Assembly (NCBI RefSeq): GCF_002980525.1
Contig: NZ_PVBQ01000005.1
Coordinates: forward strand, 248,001-312,000
Length of the DNA stretch: 64,000 bases
From: Sphingobacterium haloxyli
Lineage (GTDB): Bacteria; Bacteroidota; Bacteroidia; Sphingobacteriales; Sphingobacteriaceae
Direction: 5' to 3'
The position numbers and the translations under genes were made by a program. Below are positions 51,930 to 61,518 of this stretch, in pieces. Under the pieces are notes generated by a model. The model did no database searches. It had not been told where the DNA came from and was given only the letters and a program-made list of their open reading frames with translations. Position 1 is the stretch's first letter; each line of letters opens with the position of its first letter.

Positions 51930-53144
51930 CTATAAATTTTTCATGATAGAATGTCCCATCCGATCCCTTTTGGTCTTGAGATAGTTCTCATTATAAGGAT
52001 TCGATTCTATTTCTATCGGTACGTTATCCACTACTTCTAACCCGTATCCAACAAGTCCTGCACGTTTAGTGGGGTTATTGGACATCAAGCGCATTTTGGA
52101 AACCCCCATGTGACGTAAAATTTGTGCACCCACACCATAATCGCGCAAATCGGGTTTAAAGCCCAGCTGTAAGTTGGCGTCTACGGTATCTACTCCCTCT
52201 TCTTGCAAACGATACGCATGAAGTTTGTTTATTAGACCTATTCCACGGCCTTCTTGGTTCATATAAACAACGATGCCTTTACCTTCTTCCTGAATCATTT
52301 CCATTGCTTTGTGAAGCTGTGGCCCACAATCACATCTACACGACCCAAAAATATCACCCGTCATGCAAGAGCTGTGTACCCTTACCAAAATTGGCTCGTT
52401 TTCTTCCCATTCTCCTTTGTACAGCGCAAGGTGCTGCTCGCCTGTGTTTTTTTGCGTGAATGCTTTCAACTTGAAATCGCCCCATTGTGTTGGCATTAGA
52501 ACGGTTTCTTCTTCTTGGATAAGCGAATCATGTTTCAGTCGGTACTCTATCAAATCCTCAATACTAATAATTTTGAGATCGAAGCGTCCTGCTACCTGCA
52601 TCAAATCTGGAAGACGCGCCATTTCACCGTCGTCTTTTAAAATTTCCACCAACACGCCTGCTGGTTCAAATCCAGCTAATCGAGCTAAATCGATAGCTGC
52701 TTCCGTATGACCTGTACGTCGCAATACACCGCCATCCTTTGCGATTAAAGGAAAGATGTGTCCGGGACGTCCCAGTTCTTCGGGTTTAATATTGGGGTTA
52801 ATAAGCGCCTGGATGGTTTTTGATCTATCAGAAGCTGAGATACCGGTTGTACATCCATATCCCTGCAAATCTACCGAAACCGTAAAATTAGTTTCATACA
52901 CTGCCGTATTCTGTCCAACCATTAGTCCAAGATTTAGTTCTTCACAACGTTCTTGGGTCAGCGGCACACATACAAGGCCCCTGCCATGCGTGGCCATAAA
53001 GTTTATGATCTCTGGCGTGGCATTTCGGGCAGCTGTGACAAAATCGCCTTCGTTTTCCCGGTCTTCATCATCCACCACAATGACAACTTTCCCCGCTTTA
53101 ATATCTTCTATCGCCTCCGCTATCGTATTTAATTTTATATCCAT
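51930..53144 (-). CDS. ribBA: Bifunctional DHBP synthase/GTP cyclohydrolase II
   Basis: 404-residue riboflavin-pathway fusion. The N-terminal RibB part (about 1-200) has [13 protein letters not shown] and [17 protein letters not shown], making 3,4-dihydroxy-2-butanone 4-phosphate. The C-terminal RibA part has the zinc-binding [26 protein letters not shown] and a C-terminal [23 protein letters not shown] typical of GTP cyclohydrolase II. Both halves look catalytically complete. There is no FMN riboswitch in the short leader. It stands alone with its own terminator. Confidence 0.95.
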   Translation of the reverse strand: MDIKLNTIAEAIEDIKAGKVVIVVDDEDRENEGDFVTAARNATPEIINFMATHGRGLVCVPLTQERCEELNLGLMVGQNTAVYETNFTVSVDLQGYGCTTGISASDRSKTIQALINPNIKPEELGRPGHIFPLIAKDGGVLRRTGHTEAAIDLARLAGFEPAGVLVEILKDDGEMARLPDLMQVAGRFDLKIISIEDLIEYRLKHDSLIQEEETVLMPTQWGDFKLKAFTQKNTGEQHLALYKGEWEENEPILVRVHSSCMTGDIFGSCRCDCGPQLHKAMEMIQEEGKGIVVYMNQEGRGIGLINKLHAYRLQEEGVDTVDANLQLGFKPDLRDYGVGAQILRHMGVSKMRLMSNNPTKRAGLVGYGLEVVDNVPIEIESNPYNENYLKTKRDRMGHSIMKNL

Positions 53145-53166
53145 CTTCGTGTGCTCTTAATCTATG

Positions 53167-53174
53167 CAAAGGTA
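53167..53174 (-). promoter_or_regulatory. -7 box of ribBA
   Basis: The minus strand has TACCTTTG (53174 to 53167), 22 bases before the ATG at 53144. No TTG is seen at -33. Confidence 0.45.
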
Positions 53175-53307
53175 GATTTCATATGTAAATAATTTGTCTT
53201 TTAAAGGTCATATGGAATATCCAGTTGTTTTCATTCGTGTTTGTGATTTACAATCGTGGATATTTCTTAATACTGTTTTATATAAAAATCTTGTCAAAAT
53301 CCGTTGG

Positions 53308-54762
53308 TTACGCTTTCTTTCTGTTAAATTTGGAGGTGATCCATTTCCAGGCCCGCTCCGCTTTCTGCTTATATTGGTCTACATCAAACAATGCTGAATC
53401 TGTTGTTGATTTATAGGTTAGAAATACCGCCAGCGGCGTAAGCACAATAATAGCCATCCACATCCCTACAAGCGGATCCATACTACCATCCTTTGCCGCT
53501 TTCTCTGCCATCGTGGATATGATATGATATATGAGAAAGAAAATGATAGCTACCACAACAGGCAGTCCCAGTCCTCCTTTACGTATAATCGCACCCAGTG
53601 GTGCACCGATAGCGAAAAGCAATAAACAAGATACTGCCAACGTGAACTTTCTATGAAATTCAATATGGTAGCGAATATCTCTCTCAGAAAAAGCTCGATA
53701 CTCTATATCTTTCATTTCTAAGACACTGCTCATTTGTTGTGCTTGACTCAAAGCGTTGCTCAGGATACTTCGGCGCTGATCTTCGGACACATAATCCGAT
53801 AAAAAATCCTGAAACTTACCTACAGCTACCTGCTGCACCGTGTCTGTCCGATAATAAGGGGCAAAATACGAAACATAACTACGCGTTTCCGATAAAATCT
53901 GTCGAGAAATGCTGTCCAGCTGCAGACGATTCGAATCAGTATAATGTCTAAGCTGTTTTAAGTTTAGCATTTGATGATGTGACTTAAACAAGCTTTCGTC
54001 TGTCCTTTTCATCTGGAACGCTTCCATATCAAACTTCTGCTCTGTTTCAGCGAAACGGAATCGTGTAAATTGCTGTCTTGGGTCGTACCGTTTGGCATTC
54101 TTCGCACGTGATTCTTCGTATCGGACACCGTCTCTGAGTCGCAATATCATATAGTTGTTATCCGCAGAATTATGCATAAACCCCTCTTTTGCCAACAACA
54201 CATTATTGGCCGTATTGCCTGTTCGGTGGTCGTAAATCATCAAATCATACAGTATCGTTCCATCTTCACTTTTATTTTTGGCACGAATAGAATAACCGGG
54301 TATGGATTTATTGAAGATTCCGGGCTTAATTAGAAAATCAGCTTTCTTATTACGCACATCCCACAATAAAGAGCCCATCTTCAAGTTGACTACGGGTAGT
54401 ATATAATCAGAAAATAAAAAAGATCCCCCCGCAAATAACGTGACAAGCACGATAAGCGGGGTCATGGCTTTTCGCAAGGAATATCCGGCAGCTTTAATAG
54501 CCACCAATTCGTAACTTTCGCCCAAGTTACCAAATGTCATAATGGAGGAAAGCAACATAGAAAGCGGCAACGCCATGGATAACTGAACGGCACACTGGTA
54601 ACCAATAAGCTCCACCAACACGTACCACTCAAAGCCCTTGCCGATAAGATCATCGATATACTTAAATAAAAAAAGCATCAATAAGACAAACATCACGATA
54701 CAAAAACATACCATGAACGGCCTAATAAATGCTTGTAAAATCAATAAATGTATCTTCTTCAT
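53308..54762 (-). CDS. LptF/LptG family LPS permease subunit
   Basis: 484-residue inner-membrane permease of the YjgP/YjgQ family, one half of the LptB2FG extractor that pulls LPS from the membrane. The start KKIHLLILQAFIRPFMVCFCIVMFVLLMLFLFKYIDDLIGKG is the family's first two segments. A periplasmic beta-jellyroll follows (about 100-330), and then three C-terminal membrane helices (KFTLAVSCLLLFAIGAPLGAII, GGLGLPVVVAIIFFLIYHII, WMAIIVLTPLAVFL). LptF and LptG cannot be told apart here, and the partner genes are not in the window. Confidence 0.87.
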   Translation of the reverse strand: MKKIHLLILQAFIRPFMVCFCIVMFVLLMLFLFKYIDDLIGKGFEWYVLVELIGYQCAVQLSMALPLSMLLSSIMTFGNLGESYELVAIKAAGYSLRKAMTPLIVLVTLFAGGSFLFSDYILPVVNLKMGSLLWDVRNKKADFLIKPGIFNKSIPGYSIRAKNKSEDGTILYDLMIYDHRTGNTANNVLLAKEGFMHNSADNNYMILRLRDGVRYEESRAKNAKRYDPRQQFTRFRFAETEQKFDMEAFQMKRTDESLFKSHHQMLNLKQLRHYTDSNRLQLDSISRQILSETRSYVSYFAPYYRTDTVQQVAVGKFQDFLSDYVSEDQRRSILSNALSQAQQMSSVLEMKDIEYRAFSERDIRYHIEFHRKFTLAVSCLLLFAIGAPLGAIIRKGGLGLPVVVAIIFFLIYHIISTMAEKAAKDGSMDPLVGMWMAIIVLTPLAVFLTYKSTTDSALFDVDQYKQKAERAWKWITSKFNRKKA

Positions 54763-54794
54763 GTCACCTCTTATCGCTCATCGCAATACGGATA

Positions 54795-54802
54795 CAAAGA
54801 TA
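54795..54802 (-). promoter_or_regulatory. -7 box of the LptF/G gene
   Basis: The minus strand has TATCTTTG (54802 to 54795), 32 bases before the ATG at 54762. Confidence 0.5.
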
Positions 54803-54828
54803 CTACTTTTTTGGTAAGTAATCTTAAC

Positions 54829-55206
54829 TTATGCGCCTATGACACTTTGAAGATAACCCACGGAATTATTCCATATTTGCTTTCTATCTTCCAAGTTATC
54901 AGGCTTTACAAAATCAGTTATAGCTAATGCCACATCATTGGTTAGCTCATCTTGGATAATCTCTACTTCAAAATAATAAGGCTCATCTTCCAACCATTTA
55001 AAGCGTACACATTTGTTCTCCTTTACGGAAACTAACTTAGCACGATTCACTTCATCATCCCATATAAACTCATAGATACCCTCTTTGTAATTGACATCAT
55101 CGGCAAACCATTGTGCCAATGCATTCGGCTCATGAATAAACGGAAACAAAATCCGTGGGGATGAATTTATAATATACTCTAAGTGAATTTCTACTTTCTT
55201 TTCCAT
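54829..55206 (-). CDS. START-like/SRPBCC domain protein
   Basis: 125-residue single-domain protein. The pattern VEIHLEYIINSSPRILFPFIHEPNALAQWFADDVNYKEG followed by YEFIWDDEVNRAKLVSVKENKCVRFKWL is typical of the small START-like proteins widespread in Bacteroidota, which have an AHSA1/SRPBCC-like helix-grip fold with a hydrophobic pocket. Its ligand is unknown. It lies between the LptF/G gene and the tRNA. Confidence 0.75.
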   Translation of the reverse strand: MEKKVEIHLEYIINSSPRILFPFIHEPNALAQWFADDVNYKEGIYEFIWDDEVNRAKLVSVKENKCVRFKWLEDEPYYFEVEIIQDELTNDVALAITDFVKPDNLEDRKQIWNNSVGYLQSVIGA

Positions 55207-55369
55207 ATAGTTTCTTTTGGCTAATTATAAAACCAAGCTATTTTGTCTGTCGGTAAGTATACAATTTTATTTTGTGATTCAAAACACAATAACAGAATTA
55301 ATTTTGTCCCGAACTAAAATGAGAAAATCGTAAAATGGAAAAAAAATTAATGAAAATCATTTTTTGCCT

Positions 55370-55398
55370 TTGGAAATGACTACTTATTGCTATATTTG
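55370..55398 (+). promoter_or_regulatory. tRNA promoter
   Basis: TTG (55370-55372), 18-base spacer, TATATTTG (55391-55398); the tRNA begins 13 bases later. This is one of the best matches to the Bacteroidota consensus in the window. Confidence 0.8.
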
Positions 55399-55411
55399 CA
55401 ACACGAAAAAC

Positions 55412-55485
55412 GGCGGGGTAGCTCAGATGGTTAGAGCGCAGGATTCATAACCCTGAGGTCGGCAGTTCGATCCTGCTCCCCGCTA
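55412..55485 (+). tRNA. tRNA-Met (anticodon CAU), or possibly tRNA-Ile2
   Basis: 74-nt cloverleaf folded by hand. Acceptor stem GGCGGGG/CCCCGCT with a G1-U72 pair, D-arm GCTC...GAGC, anticodon loop TTCATAA with CAT, T-arm GGCAG-TTCGATC-CTGCT, and discriminator A. CCA is not encoded. The anticodon stem CAGGA/CCCTG has a mismatch A31-C39. The CAU anticodon leaves elongator Met as the first guess; Ile2 (lysidine-modified) cannot be excluded, and initiator tRNA is unlikely because the acceptor starts with a paired G1-U72. Confidence 0.93.
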
Positions 55486-55492
55486 CTGATAC

Positions 55493-55518
55493 AGCCGATG
55501 TAAAAGTCGGCTTTTTTT
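55493..55518 (+). terminator. Terminator of the tRNA gene
   Basis: AGCCGA/TCGGCT stem with an 8-base loop, then TTTTTTT. Confidence 0.85.
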
Positions 55519-55686
55519 ATGCCCGCGCTATTCTTCAAACTCGGCTTCCGGATTTGTCTACCCATGCGCATCGTAAAACTAAATCACCATTCAAATAGTT
55601 ACTATTAAGCCATGTGTTATTAAAGATACTGATTTTTATTTCCACAAGAGGAATTAATACACTCATCGCTAAGTAATAGTTGCTAT

Positions 55687-56412
55687 ATGAAAAGAGATAC
55701 GTTTTTTATCGGATGTTCAAGTTATGCCACGCCGTCTTGGAAAACCTTATTCTATCCAGACGACTTACCAAAAAAGGATTGGTTTAATTATTATTCCGAA
55801 CACTTTGATACTTATGAATTCAACGGGTCGTTTTATAAGTTCCCCACAGTACAAAATCTGTTGTCGTGGCACGAAAAAGTCCCAGACAATTTTAAATTTA
55901 GTCTTAAGGCCCCCAGAATAATCACCCATATCAGAAGGCTAAAACAGTGTGCGGAGGAAATACAAGATTTTTATCGGGTAAGCAAAGAAGGGCTTAAACA
56001 TAAATTAGCATGCATCCTCTGGCAGCTACCGCCAAGTTTTAGCTATAGGGAGGAGAGATTGCAATCTATTTTACGCGTGATGGATCCGGCCTTTAAAAAT
56101 GTCATTGAATTCAGACATGAAAGCTGGTGGCGAGAAGACGTTATAAAAACACTGAGCGAAAATAATATCACCTTCTGTAATGTAAACTACCCCAAATTAC
56201 CTACTTCAATCCAACAAACTACTCCCATCGGTTACATCCGCATGCATGGCAACCCGGAATTATTTTATTCAGAATACACCGAAGACCAGGTCAAAACTCT
56301 TTATCGTGAAGTAAACGCAGCAGGCTTTAAGGAAGCCTATATTTATTTCAATAATACGGCATCGACAGCCGCTATCATAAATGCGTTGCAGCTAAAGAAA
56401 ATTTTTAAATAG
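55687..56412 (+). CDS. DUF72 family protein (YecE-like)
   Basis: 241-residue TIM-barrel-like protein of the DUF72 family, function unknown. The start FFIGCSSYATPSWKTLFYPDDLPKKDWFNYYSEHFDTYEFNGSFYKFPT is the family hallmark. KVPDNFKFSLKAPRIITHIRRL, VIEFRHESWW and GYIRMHGNPELF are further conserved blocks. It is between a tRNA and a phosphoesterase with no obvious functional link. Confidence 0.9.
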   Translation: MKRDTFFIGCSSYATPSWKTLFYPDDLPKKDWFNYYSEHFDTYEFNGSFYKFPTVQNLLSWHEKVPDNFKFSLKAPRIITHIRRLKQCAEEIQDFYRVSKEGLKHKLACILWQLPPSFSYREERLQSILRVMDPAFKNVIEFRHESWWREDVIKTLSENNITFCNVNYPKLPTSIQQTTPIGYIRMHGNPELFYSEYTEDQVKTLYREVNAAGFKEAYIYFNNTASTAAIINALQLKKIFK

Positions 56413-56533
56413 AAAAGGTGAATTTAAAACTCATCAAAAAGCCGACCATTCAGCAATTAACATTTTCTTAAAACAAAAAACACAATTCCCTAATTTTAAG
56501 ATAGGACTTTTGTCGTAAAATACAGTTAGCGAT

Positions 56534-58102
56534 ATGAATTTAAAAATTGCATTACTTACCGGCGTACTCTTTTCAAACGTGCTCCATGCACAGGAGATGA
56601 TTCGAGGCTTGGTCTATGAAGATGTTAATCAAAATGGAAAGAAAGAGAGACGGGAAAAAGGCCTACCTCAAGTTGCTGTCAGCAACGGCGTAGACGTCGT
56701 CCTCACCGATCAGTCAGGAGCATACCAACTTCCTGTTAGAGACAACAGTATCTTTTTCGTCGTTAAACCTAACGGGTATCAATTTCCTTTAGACGAAAAT
56801 AATATGCCGGAGTTTTATTATATCCATAAACCTCAAGGTTCTCCCGATTTAAAATATAAAGGCAGCGAACCGACGGGGAAACTACCCAAGTCTTTAGATT
56901 TCGCGCTCTTGAAAGATGAAACCGAAAAAGAGCAATTCAGCGCACTGGTCTTTGGTGACCCCCAAGCTTACAATATGGATGAGATAGCGTATTTCGACGA
57001 GGGCATCGTACAAGAAATCAGCAATAGGGAGAAGTTTGCTTTCGGGCTCAGCTTGGGCGATCTGGTAGGAGACGACTTGACTTTACACGATCCGTACAAA
57101 AAGACGGTCGGTAAGCTTGGTTTGCCTTGGTTTAACGTTATGGGCAATCATGATATGAATTATGATGTACAGCAAGATGTGCTTTCTGACGAAACCTACC
57201 AAAAGAACTTTGGTCCTAACAACTTTTCCTTTAACTATGGCGGTGCACATTTTATCGTATTGGATAATATCATCTATCCGAATCCCCGTACAGGAAAAGG
57301 ATATTTAGGGGGGTTCCGGAAAGATCAATTAGATTTCGTGGAGAACAACTTGAAATTTGTCCCAAAAGATAAATTGGTTGTACTTGCGTTCCATATACCT
57401 TTATTACACGACAACTCGGATGTTTTCCGCAATGAAGACAGGCAACGCTTGTTTGATTTGTTAGCCGAGTATCCCAACACACTTTCTCTCTCTGCGCACA
57501 CGCATCTTCAAAGACACAACTTTTATACTAAAGAAGACGGCTGGAAGCAAGACAAACCACACCACGAGTACAATGTCGGCACCACATCCGGTGACTGGTA
57601 TTCAGGGTTAAAAAACAAACTCGGCGTACCGACTTCGACAATGCGTGATGGAACGCCGAAAGGTTACGCAATATTAAACATCGAGGGTAATAAATACACC
57701 TTTGATTACAAAGTTGCCGGGGAACCAGAAGATTATCGGTTAAACATCATCTTCCCGGCTGCTGTACAGCAAAAATATTTGCGTCGACATACCCTGTCCG
57801 TCAACTTCTTTATTGGCGCGTCGAGCGACATCGTAGAATATAGCCTAGATGGCAAAGAATGGAAGAAGATGAACCATACGGAAACAGAAGATCCAAGCTT
57901 TCAATATCACGTACTTAAATTTGATAATGCAGAAACGATGATGGATGGCCGCAGACCCTCTAATGCGGTAAAATCCACTCATGTCTGGCAAGCTAAGTTG
58001 CCCGGCAAACTGCAGGCTGGTCAGTACACCATTCAAGTGAGAGCAACGGACATGTTCGGCAGAACGCATTTGCAGACGAAGGATTTGAAAATAGTGGAAT
58101 AA
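56534..58102 (+). CDS. Secreted calcineurin-like phosphoesterase
   Basis: 522-residue exported protein. The signal peptide MNLKIALLTGVLFSNVLHA is followed by QE. An N-terminal beta-sandwich (about 22-125, GLVYEDVNQNGKKERREKG, a MetallophosN-like domain) precedes the metallophosphatase core: VFGDPQAYN, FGLSLGDLVGDDLTLHDP, NVMGNHDMNYD, FHIPLLHDN and LSAHTHLQ hold the metal ligands. The C-terminal domain (about 400-522) is a second beta fold with a VDGKEW-like sequence seen in the family. It probably acts on phosphate esters in the periplasm. Confidence 0.88.
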   Translation: MNLKIALLTGVLFSNVLHAQEMIRGLVYEDVNQNGKKERREKGLPQVAVSNGVDVVLTDQSGAYQLPVRDNSIFFVVKPNGYQFPLDENNMPEFYYIHKPQGSPDLKYKGSEPTGKLPKSLDFALLKDETEKEQFSALVFGDPQAYNMDEIAYFDEGIVQEISNREKFAFGLSLGDLVGDDLTLHDPYKKTVGKLGLPWFNVMGNHDMNYDVQQDVLSDETYQKNFGPNNFSFNYGGAHFIVLDNIIYPNPRTGKGYLGGFRKDQLDFVENNLKFVPKDKLVVLAFHIPLLHDNSDVFRNEDRQRLFDLLAEYPNTLSLSAHTHLQRHNFYTKEDGWKQDKPHHEYNVGTTSGDWYSGLKNKLGVPTSTMRDGTPKGYAILNIEGNKYTFDYKVAGEPEDYRLNIIFPAAVQQKYLRRHTLSVNFFIGASSDIVEYSLDGKEWKKMNHTETEDPSFQYHVLKFDNAETMMDGRRPSNAVKSTHVWQAKLPGKLQAGQYTIQVRATDMFGRTHLQTKDLKIVE

Positions 58103-58124
58103 CAGATCCTTTTTGAACCTAATA

Positions 58125-58156
58125 AAAAAGCGTGTTAATTCTTTAACACGCTTTTT
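58125..58156. terminator. Bidirectional terminator
   Basis: AAAAAGCGTGTTAA and its exact complement form a 14-bp stem with a TTCT loop. A and T tracts on the two sides serve the phosphoesterase gene (plus) and the beta-barrel gene (minus), whose stops flank it. Confidence 0.9.
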
Positions 58157-58169
58157 GTCTTTTTAACGT

Positions 58170-58670
58170 CTACCACAAGTGATAACGCAAACCCAACATC
58201 AAATAATTTGGATCTAACTCCTCCCATTCGAAATTAAATTTGAGCTTATATCCGGTATATAACGAAAGGTTAACGGCCGGAAAATAATAGCTGGCGCCGA
58301 TCTGTCCGTTCAACATCGTAAAACTTTCATGCTTTTCTGGCCAAGCTTGCTCTCCAGAAAGTTCTTGATAGCGATAGAAATCTTGGCTTATTCCGCCGCC
58401 AAGAAAAACATTAAAATTACTTTTTTTTCTATCCAATATCGACAAGATGTAATCGCCCCCAACCGCTACATACCCTGCACGGCCATACACCTGCGCCTGT
58501 ACAGCCGAGTGATTTGAGAAGTCATATCTCCCTTGAATACCGAAAGCTCCTGGATATCCCGGAGATTCCAATTGCACGTCACCATAAAACCCAAACGCCC
58601 AAGCATGATCCTGTGATTTTACTCTGGAAATCAATGCGATAAAAAACAACGATAAAAAAATCTTTTTCAT
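58170..58670 (-). CDS. Small outer-membrane beta-barrel-like protein
   Basis: 166-residue exported protein. The signal peptide MKKIFLSLFFIALISRVKS precedes mature QDHAWAFGFYGDVQLES. Alternating hydrophobic strands (FGIQGRYDFSNHSAVQAQVYGRAGY, VFLGGGISQDF, GASYYFPAVNLSLYTGYKLKF) and the aromatic end LGLRYHLW suggest an 8-strand barrel. It is the last gene of the run with hemE and hemJ, though its link to heme is unknown. Confidence 0.75.
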   Translation of the reverse strand: MKKIFLSLFFIALISRVKSQDHAWAFGFYGDVQLESPGYPGAFGIQGRYDFSNHSAVQAQVYGRAGYVAVGGDYILSILDRKKSNFNVFLGGGISQDFYRYQELSGEQAWPEKHESFTMLNGQIGASYYFPAVNLSLYTGYKLKFNFEWEELDPNYLMLGLRYHLW

Positions 58671-58684
58671 AAATAATTATATAA

Positions 58685-59236
58685 CTAGTCTATCCGCTCT
58701 CCTTTGTTCTTACGATATCGTTTATATACCTTCATGAGGACCATTAATAATATAGCGAGTCCGACTAAGCCTAATACACCATAAATCCAATCGACCGCTG
58801 ACCTAAAGATAACCAGAAAAACAATGGCAAAAAGGATAATCGTAGACACTTCGTTCCACAAGCGCAGTTGAGCAGAGGTCCACGTCGATTTACCTTTCGC
58901 CAACTGCTTCATCATTTGCTGACTCTTAAAGTGATAAAAGAGCAGACCCGCCACAAAAACGAGCTTCACTTGCATCCAGCTTTGATCCAAAAGTCCTGGC
59001 GACAGATAAAGCATAACCAAAGCCGAAATAATCATGATGTACATCGCCGGCGTGGTAATTATCCACCAAAGTCGCCGCTCCATAAGCATAAATTGCTTAT
59101 GCAATACCTGATACTCCATAGCTGACTTTTGCTTTGCTTCCGTGTGATAGACAAACAAACGGGGCATATAAAAGAGTCCCGCCATCCAACAGACCATGAA
59201 AATAATATGTAGCGCTTTTGCGTATAGATATATCAT
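58685..59236 (-). CDS. hemJ: Protoporphyrinogen oxidase HemJ-like
   Basis: 183-residue membrane protein with four or five helices. The start YLYAKALHIIFMVCWMAGLFYMPRLFVYH carries the conserved His of the HemJ (UPF0093) family, and WMQVKLVFVAGLLFYH and LWNEVSTIILFAIVFLVIF add the rest of the signature. HemJ oxidises protoporphyrinogen IX using heme as cofactor. It lies next to hemE, consistent with heme synthesis. Confidence 0.88.
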   Translation of the reverse strand: MIYLYAKALHIIFMVCWMAGLFYMPRLFVYHTEAKQKSAMEYQVLHKQFMLMERRLWWIITTPAMYIMIISALVMLYLSPGLLDQSWMQVKLVFVAGLLFYHFKSQQMMKQLAKGKSTWTSAQLRLWNEVSTIILFAIVFLVIFRSAVDWIYGVLGLVGLAILLMVLMKVYKRYRKNKGERID

Positions 59237-59253
59237 GTATTTTTTCGTTAAAT

Positions 59254-60288
59254 TTAATAACGAAATTCCTTCACTACATCAATTGCATATTTCACGTTAT
59301 CAAAAGGAATATCTGGCATAATTCCGTGTCCCAGATTGAAAATAAACCCTTGCTCACCACGCATACGCTCAAATAATTGTATGATTTTATCCTTGATGAC
59401 ATGCTTATCGGCATATAATACAAAAGGATCTAAATTCCCCTGTACGGCAATTCCTGCTGGAAGCAGTTGCTTCACATTTTTTAAATCTGCGTTCCAATCG
59501 ATAGATATCACATTCGGATTGGCTTCTGCCATCATTGCTGCAAACACGGACGAACCTTTGCAGAAAGAAATAACGGGAACGGAGCGCTTGATATTTGCTA
59601 GAATATATTTATTATAATAATGGGAGAAATCGCGATAATCATTCCACGATAGTGCTAATGCCCAGCTATCGAATAATTGTACGGCATTCACACCCGCCTC
59701 GATTTGCATATTTAGATAGTTGATCGTTACATCAGCTATTTTTTTCAAAAGCTGATGTGCTAAAGCAGGTTGGTTATTAAGCAACAATTTCGTCCGTTTA
59801 AAATCTTTAGATGAGCCCCCTTCGACCAGATAACTTAATATAGTGAACGGTGCGCCCGCAAACCCGATTAAAGGAATACGTCCTGCCAAACGCTCTTGTA
59901 CCACATGAATTGCGTCCGCAACATACTGTAATTTATCTATACAGTCTATCTCCAACCTATCTACGTCAGCCTGTGTACGTACGGGATTATTGAATCGAGG
60001 TCCTACGCCTTGCTCGAACGACAACTCTCCTCCCATTGCCTCCGCCGTTACCAAAATATCGGAAAACAAGATTGCCGCATCAATGTCTAAAAGATCAACC
60101 GGTAACATGGTAACATCCGCTGCTATCTCGGGGGTCTTACACATCTCCAAAAAGCTGTATTTATTCTTTATTTCCCAATATTCGGGCATAAAGCGTCCGG
60201 CTTGACGCATCATCCAAACAGGAGGTCTCTCTGTAGACTGCGACAACGCAGCTCTAATCAATAAATCGTTCTGTAGAGTTTTGTTCAC
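59254..60288 (-). CDS. hemE: Uroporphyrinogen decarboxylase
   Basis: 344-residue cytoplasmic enzyme turning uroporphyrinogen III into coproporphyrinogen III. The start RPPVWMMRQAGRFMPEYWEIK holds the conserved Arg pair. The catalytic Asp lies in AAILFSDILVTAEAMG, and further blocks IGFAGAPFTILSYLVEGGSSKD, NAVQLFDSWALALS and FNLGHGIMPDIPFDNVK are typical. The start codon is GTG and overlaps the stop of the upstream TPR gene by one base. Confidence 0.95.
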   Translation of the reverse strand: MNKTLQNDLLIRAALSQSTERPPVWMMRQAGRFMPEYWEIKNKYSFLEMCKTPEIAADVTMLPVDLLDIDAAILFSDILVTAEAMGGELSFEQGVGPRFNNPVRTQADVDRLEIDCIDKLQYVADAIHVVQERLAGRIPLIGFAGAPFTILSYLVEGGSSKDFKRTKLLLNNQPALAHQLLKKIADVTINYLNMQIEAGVNAVQLFDSWALALSWNDYRDFSHYYNKYILANIKRSVPVISFCKGSSVFAAMMAEANPNVISIDWNADLKNVKQLLPAGIAVQGNLDPFVLYADKHVIKDKIIQLFERMRGEQGFIFNLGHGIMPDIPFDNVKYAIDVVKEFRY

Positions 60289-60803
60289 TAGGATTGCTTA
60301 TTTAATTCTTTTTCTATTTTTTCAATTATCGCCTTTTGACGCTCCGTCAGTTTCAATTTACTTGCGCGTTCGATATAGACAGGGACACGATCGTAATTGC
60401 GTTTTCGCAAGCTTATGTTCGCCAGATTGATTAATACAAATCCTTTTTCTGCATCACGCTTCCATGGCAAACGCGAAGCTAACTGAAAGTGGTATTCGGC
60501 ATCGTCAATCCGCTCTTCTTTAAGGGCGATATTTCCCATCATAAATTCGTAATAATTCCGGCGCCTCTTCCGTAGTTTGTCGGGATCTTTAATTTCCGCC
60601 AGTAACGCTTTTGTTTTTTCATAATCTTGCTTATGAAATGCTTGTGTGGCTAAAAAAACCGTGCCTTCACGGTAGTGGCTCCATATAACGTATCCGATTA
60701 GCCCTAAAATATAAATAATGATATTGTAGTGCTTCTCGTAAATTGCATAAAGAAGAAATGTCAACGCAATACCGATGACAATCATCCTTGATCGTGTGTT
60801 CAT
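60288..60803 (-). CDS. Membrane TPR-like protein, unknown function
   Basis: 171 residues from the ATG at 60803. Two N-terminal membrane segments (MIVIGIALTFLLYAIYEKH and YNIIIYILGLIGYVIWSHY) precede TPR-like helical pairs such as FHKQDYEKTKALLAEIKDPDKLR and GNIALKEERIDDAEYHFQLASRLP. It links the two-component pair and hemE: its stop shares a base with the hemE GTG, and the regulator ends 7 bases before it. Its role is unknown and could be in heme or respiratory assembly. Confidence 0.65.
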   Translation of the reverse strand: MNTRSRMIVIGIALTFLLYAIYEKHYNIIIYILGLIGYVIWSHYREGTVFLATQAFHKQDYEKTKALLAEIKDPDKLRKRRRNYYEFMMGNIALKEERIDDAEYHFQLASRLPWKRDAEKGFVLINLANISLRKRNYDRVPVYIERASKLKLTERQKAIIEKIEKELNKQS

Positions 60804-60810
60804 GTGTAAA

Positions 60811-61518
60811 TTATGCTGGTGTATCCGTAAACTTATACCCCACACCGCGGATCGAATGAAAATACACAGGATGCTTTTGGTCGGGTTCAAAGTATTTACG
60901 GAATGTCAAAATAAAATTATCAATCGTACGCGTTGACGGATAAACATCGTAATTCCACACGGTTTCTAATATCTGTTCCCGAGAAACAGCTTCATTTTTC
61001 CGTTCAATCAGCAGCTTCAACAGCATCGTTTCTTTCTTCGTCAATGAGGTTACCGTTCCGTCGGCATGATGAAGCTCATAGGAGTTGAAATAGACCGTTT
61101 TATCACCGATGGTGTACGAATTAAACTCTTTTAAATCGTCTGATTTAAGCCCTCTACGGATTAGATTTCCTACACGAAGAATAAGCTCTTCCAGATTAAA
61201 CGGCTTTACTAAATAATCGTCTGCGCCTTTTTTTAAGCCTGTAATACGATCCTCACTACTGTTCTTAGCAGTTAAAAACATAATGGGCACCTCGGTGTTC
61301 TGTAAACGAACAGTTTCGGCGACCTGAAAACCATCGATCTCAGGAATCATGACATCTAGGATAATGAGATTGAAACGTTCTTCTTTGAATATCTTCAATG
61401 CTTTCTTTCCATCTGTCGCTGTCGTAACGCGATAGCCTTCTAACTCTAAATTTAATTTGATAGCTTCCAATAAGTGTTCCTCATCTTCTACCAATAGTAT
61501 ACGTTGCTTAGTTTGCAT
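60811..61518 (-). CDS. OmpR/PhoB-type response regulator
   Basis: 235-residue regulator from the ATG at 61518. The receiver has LLVEDEEHLLE and phosphoacceptor Asp55 in LIILDVMIPEIDGF, with Lys in YLVKPFNLEEL. The winged helix shows LTKKETMLLKLLIERKN and STRTIDNFILTFRKYFE. The start overlaps the kinase end by 11 bases. Placement in front of hemE suggests it may control heme synthesis, but that is inference. Confidence 0.92.
   Translation of the reverse strand: MQTKQRILLVEDEEHLLEAIKLNLELEGYRVTTATDGKKALKIFKEERFNLIILDVMIPEIDGFQVAETVRLQNTEVPIMFLTAKNSSEDRITGLKKGADDYLVKPFNLEELILRVGNLIRRGLKSDDLKEFNSYTIGDKTVYFNSYELHHADGTVTSLTKKETMLLKLLIERKNEAVSREQILETVWNYDVYPSTRTIDNFILTFRKYFEPDQKHPVYFHSIRGVGYKFTDTPA

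Noticed and set aside
53145..53307. FMN riboswitch upstream of ribBA
   Set aside because: The leader is only about 20 bases by the predicted promoter and shows none of the conserved RFN helices.
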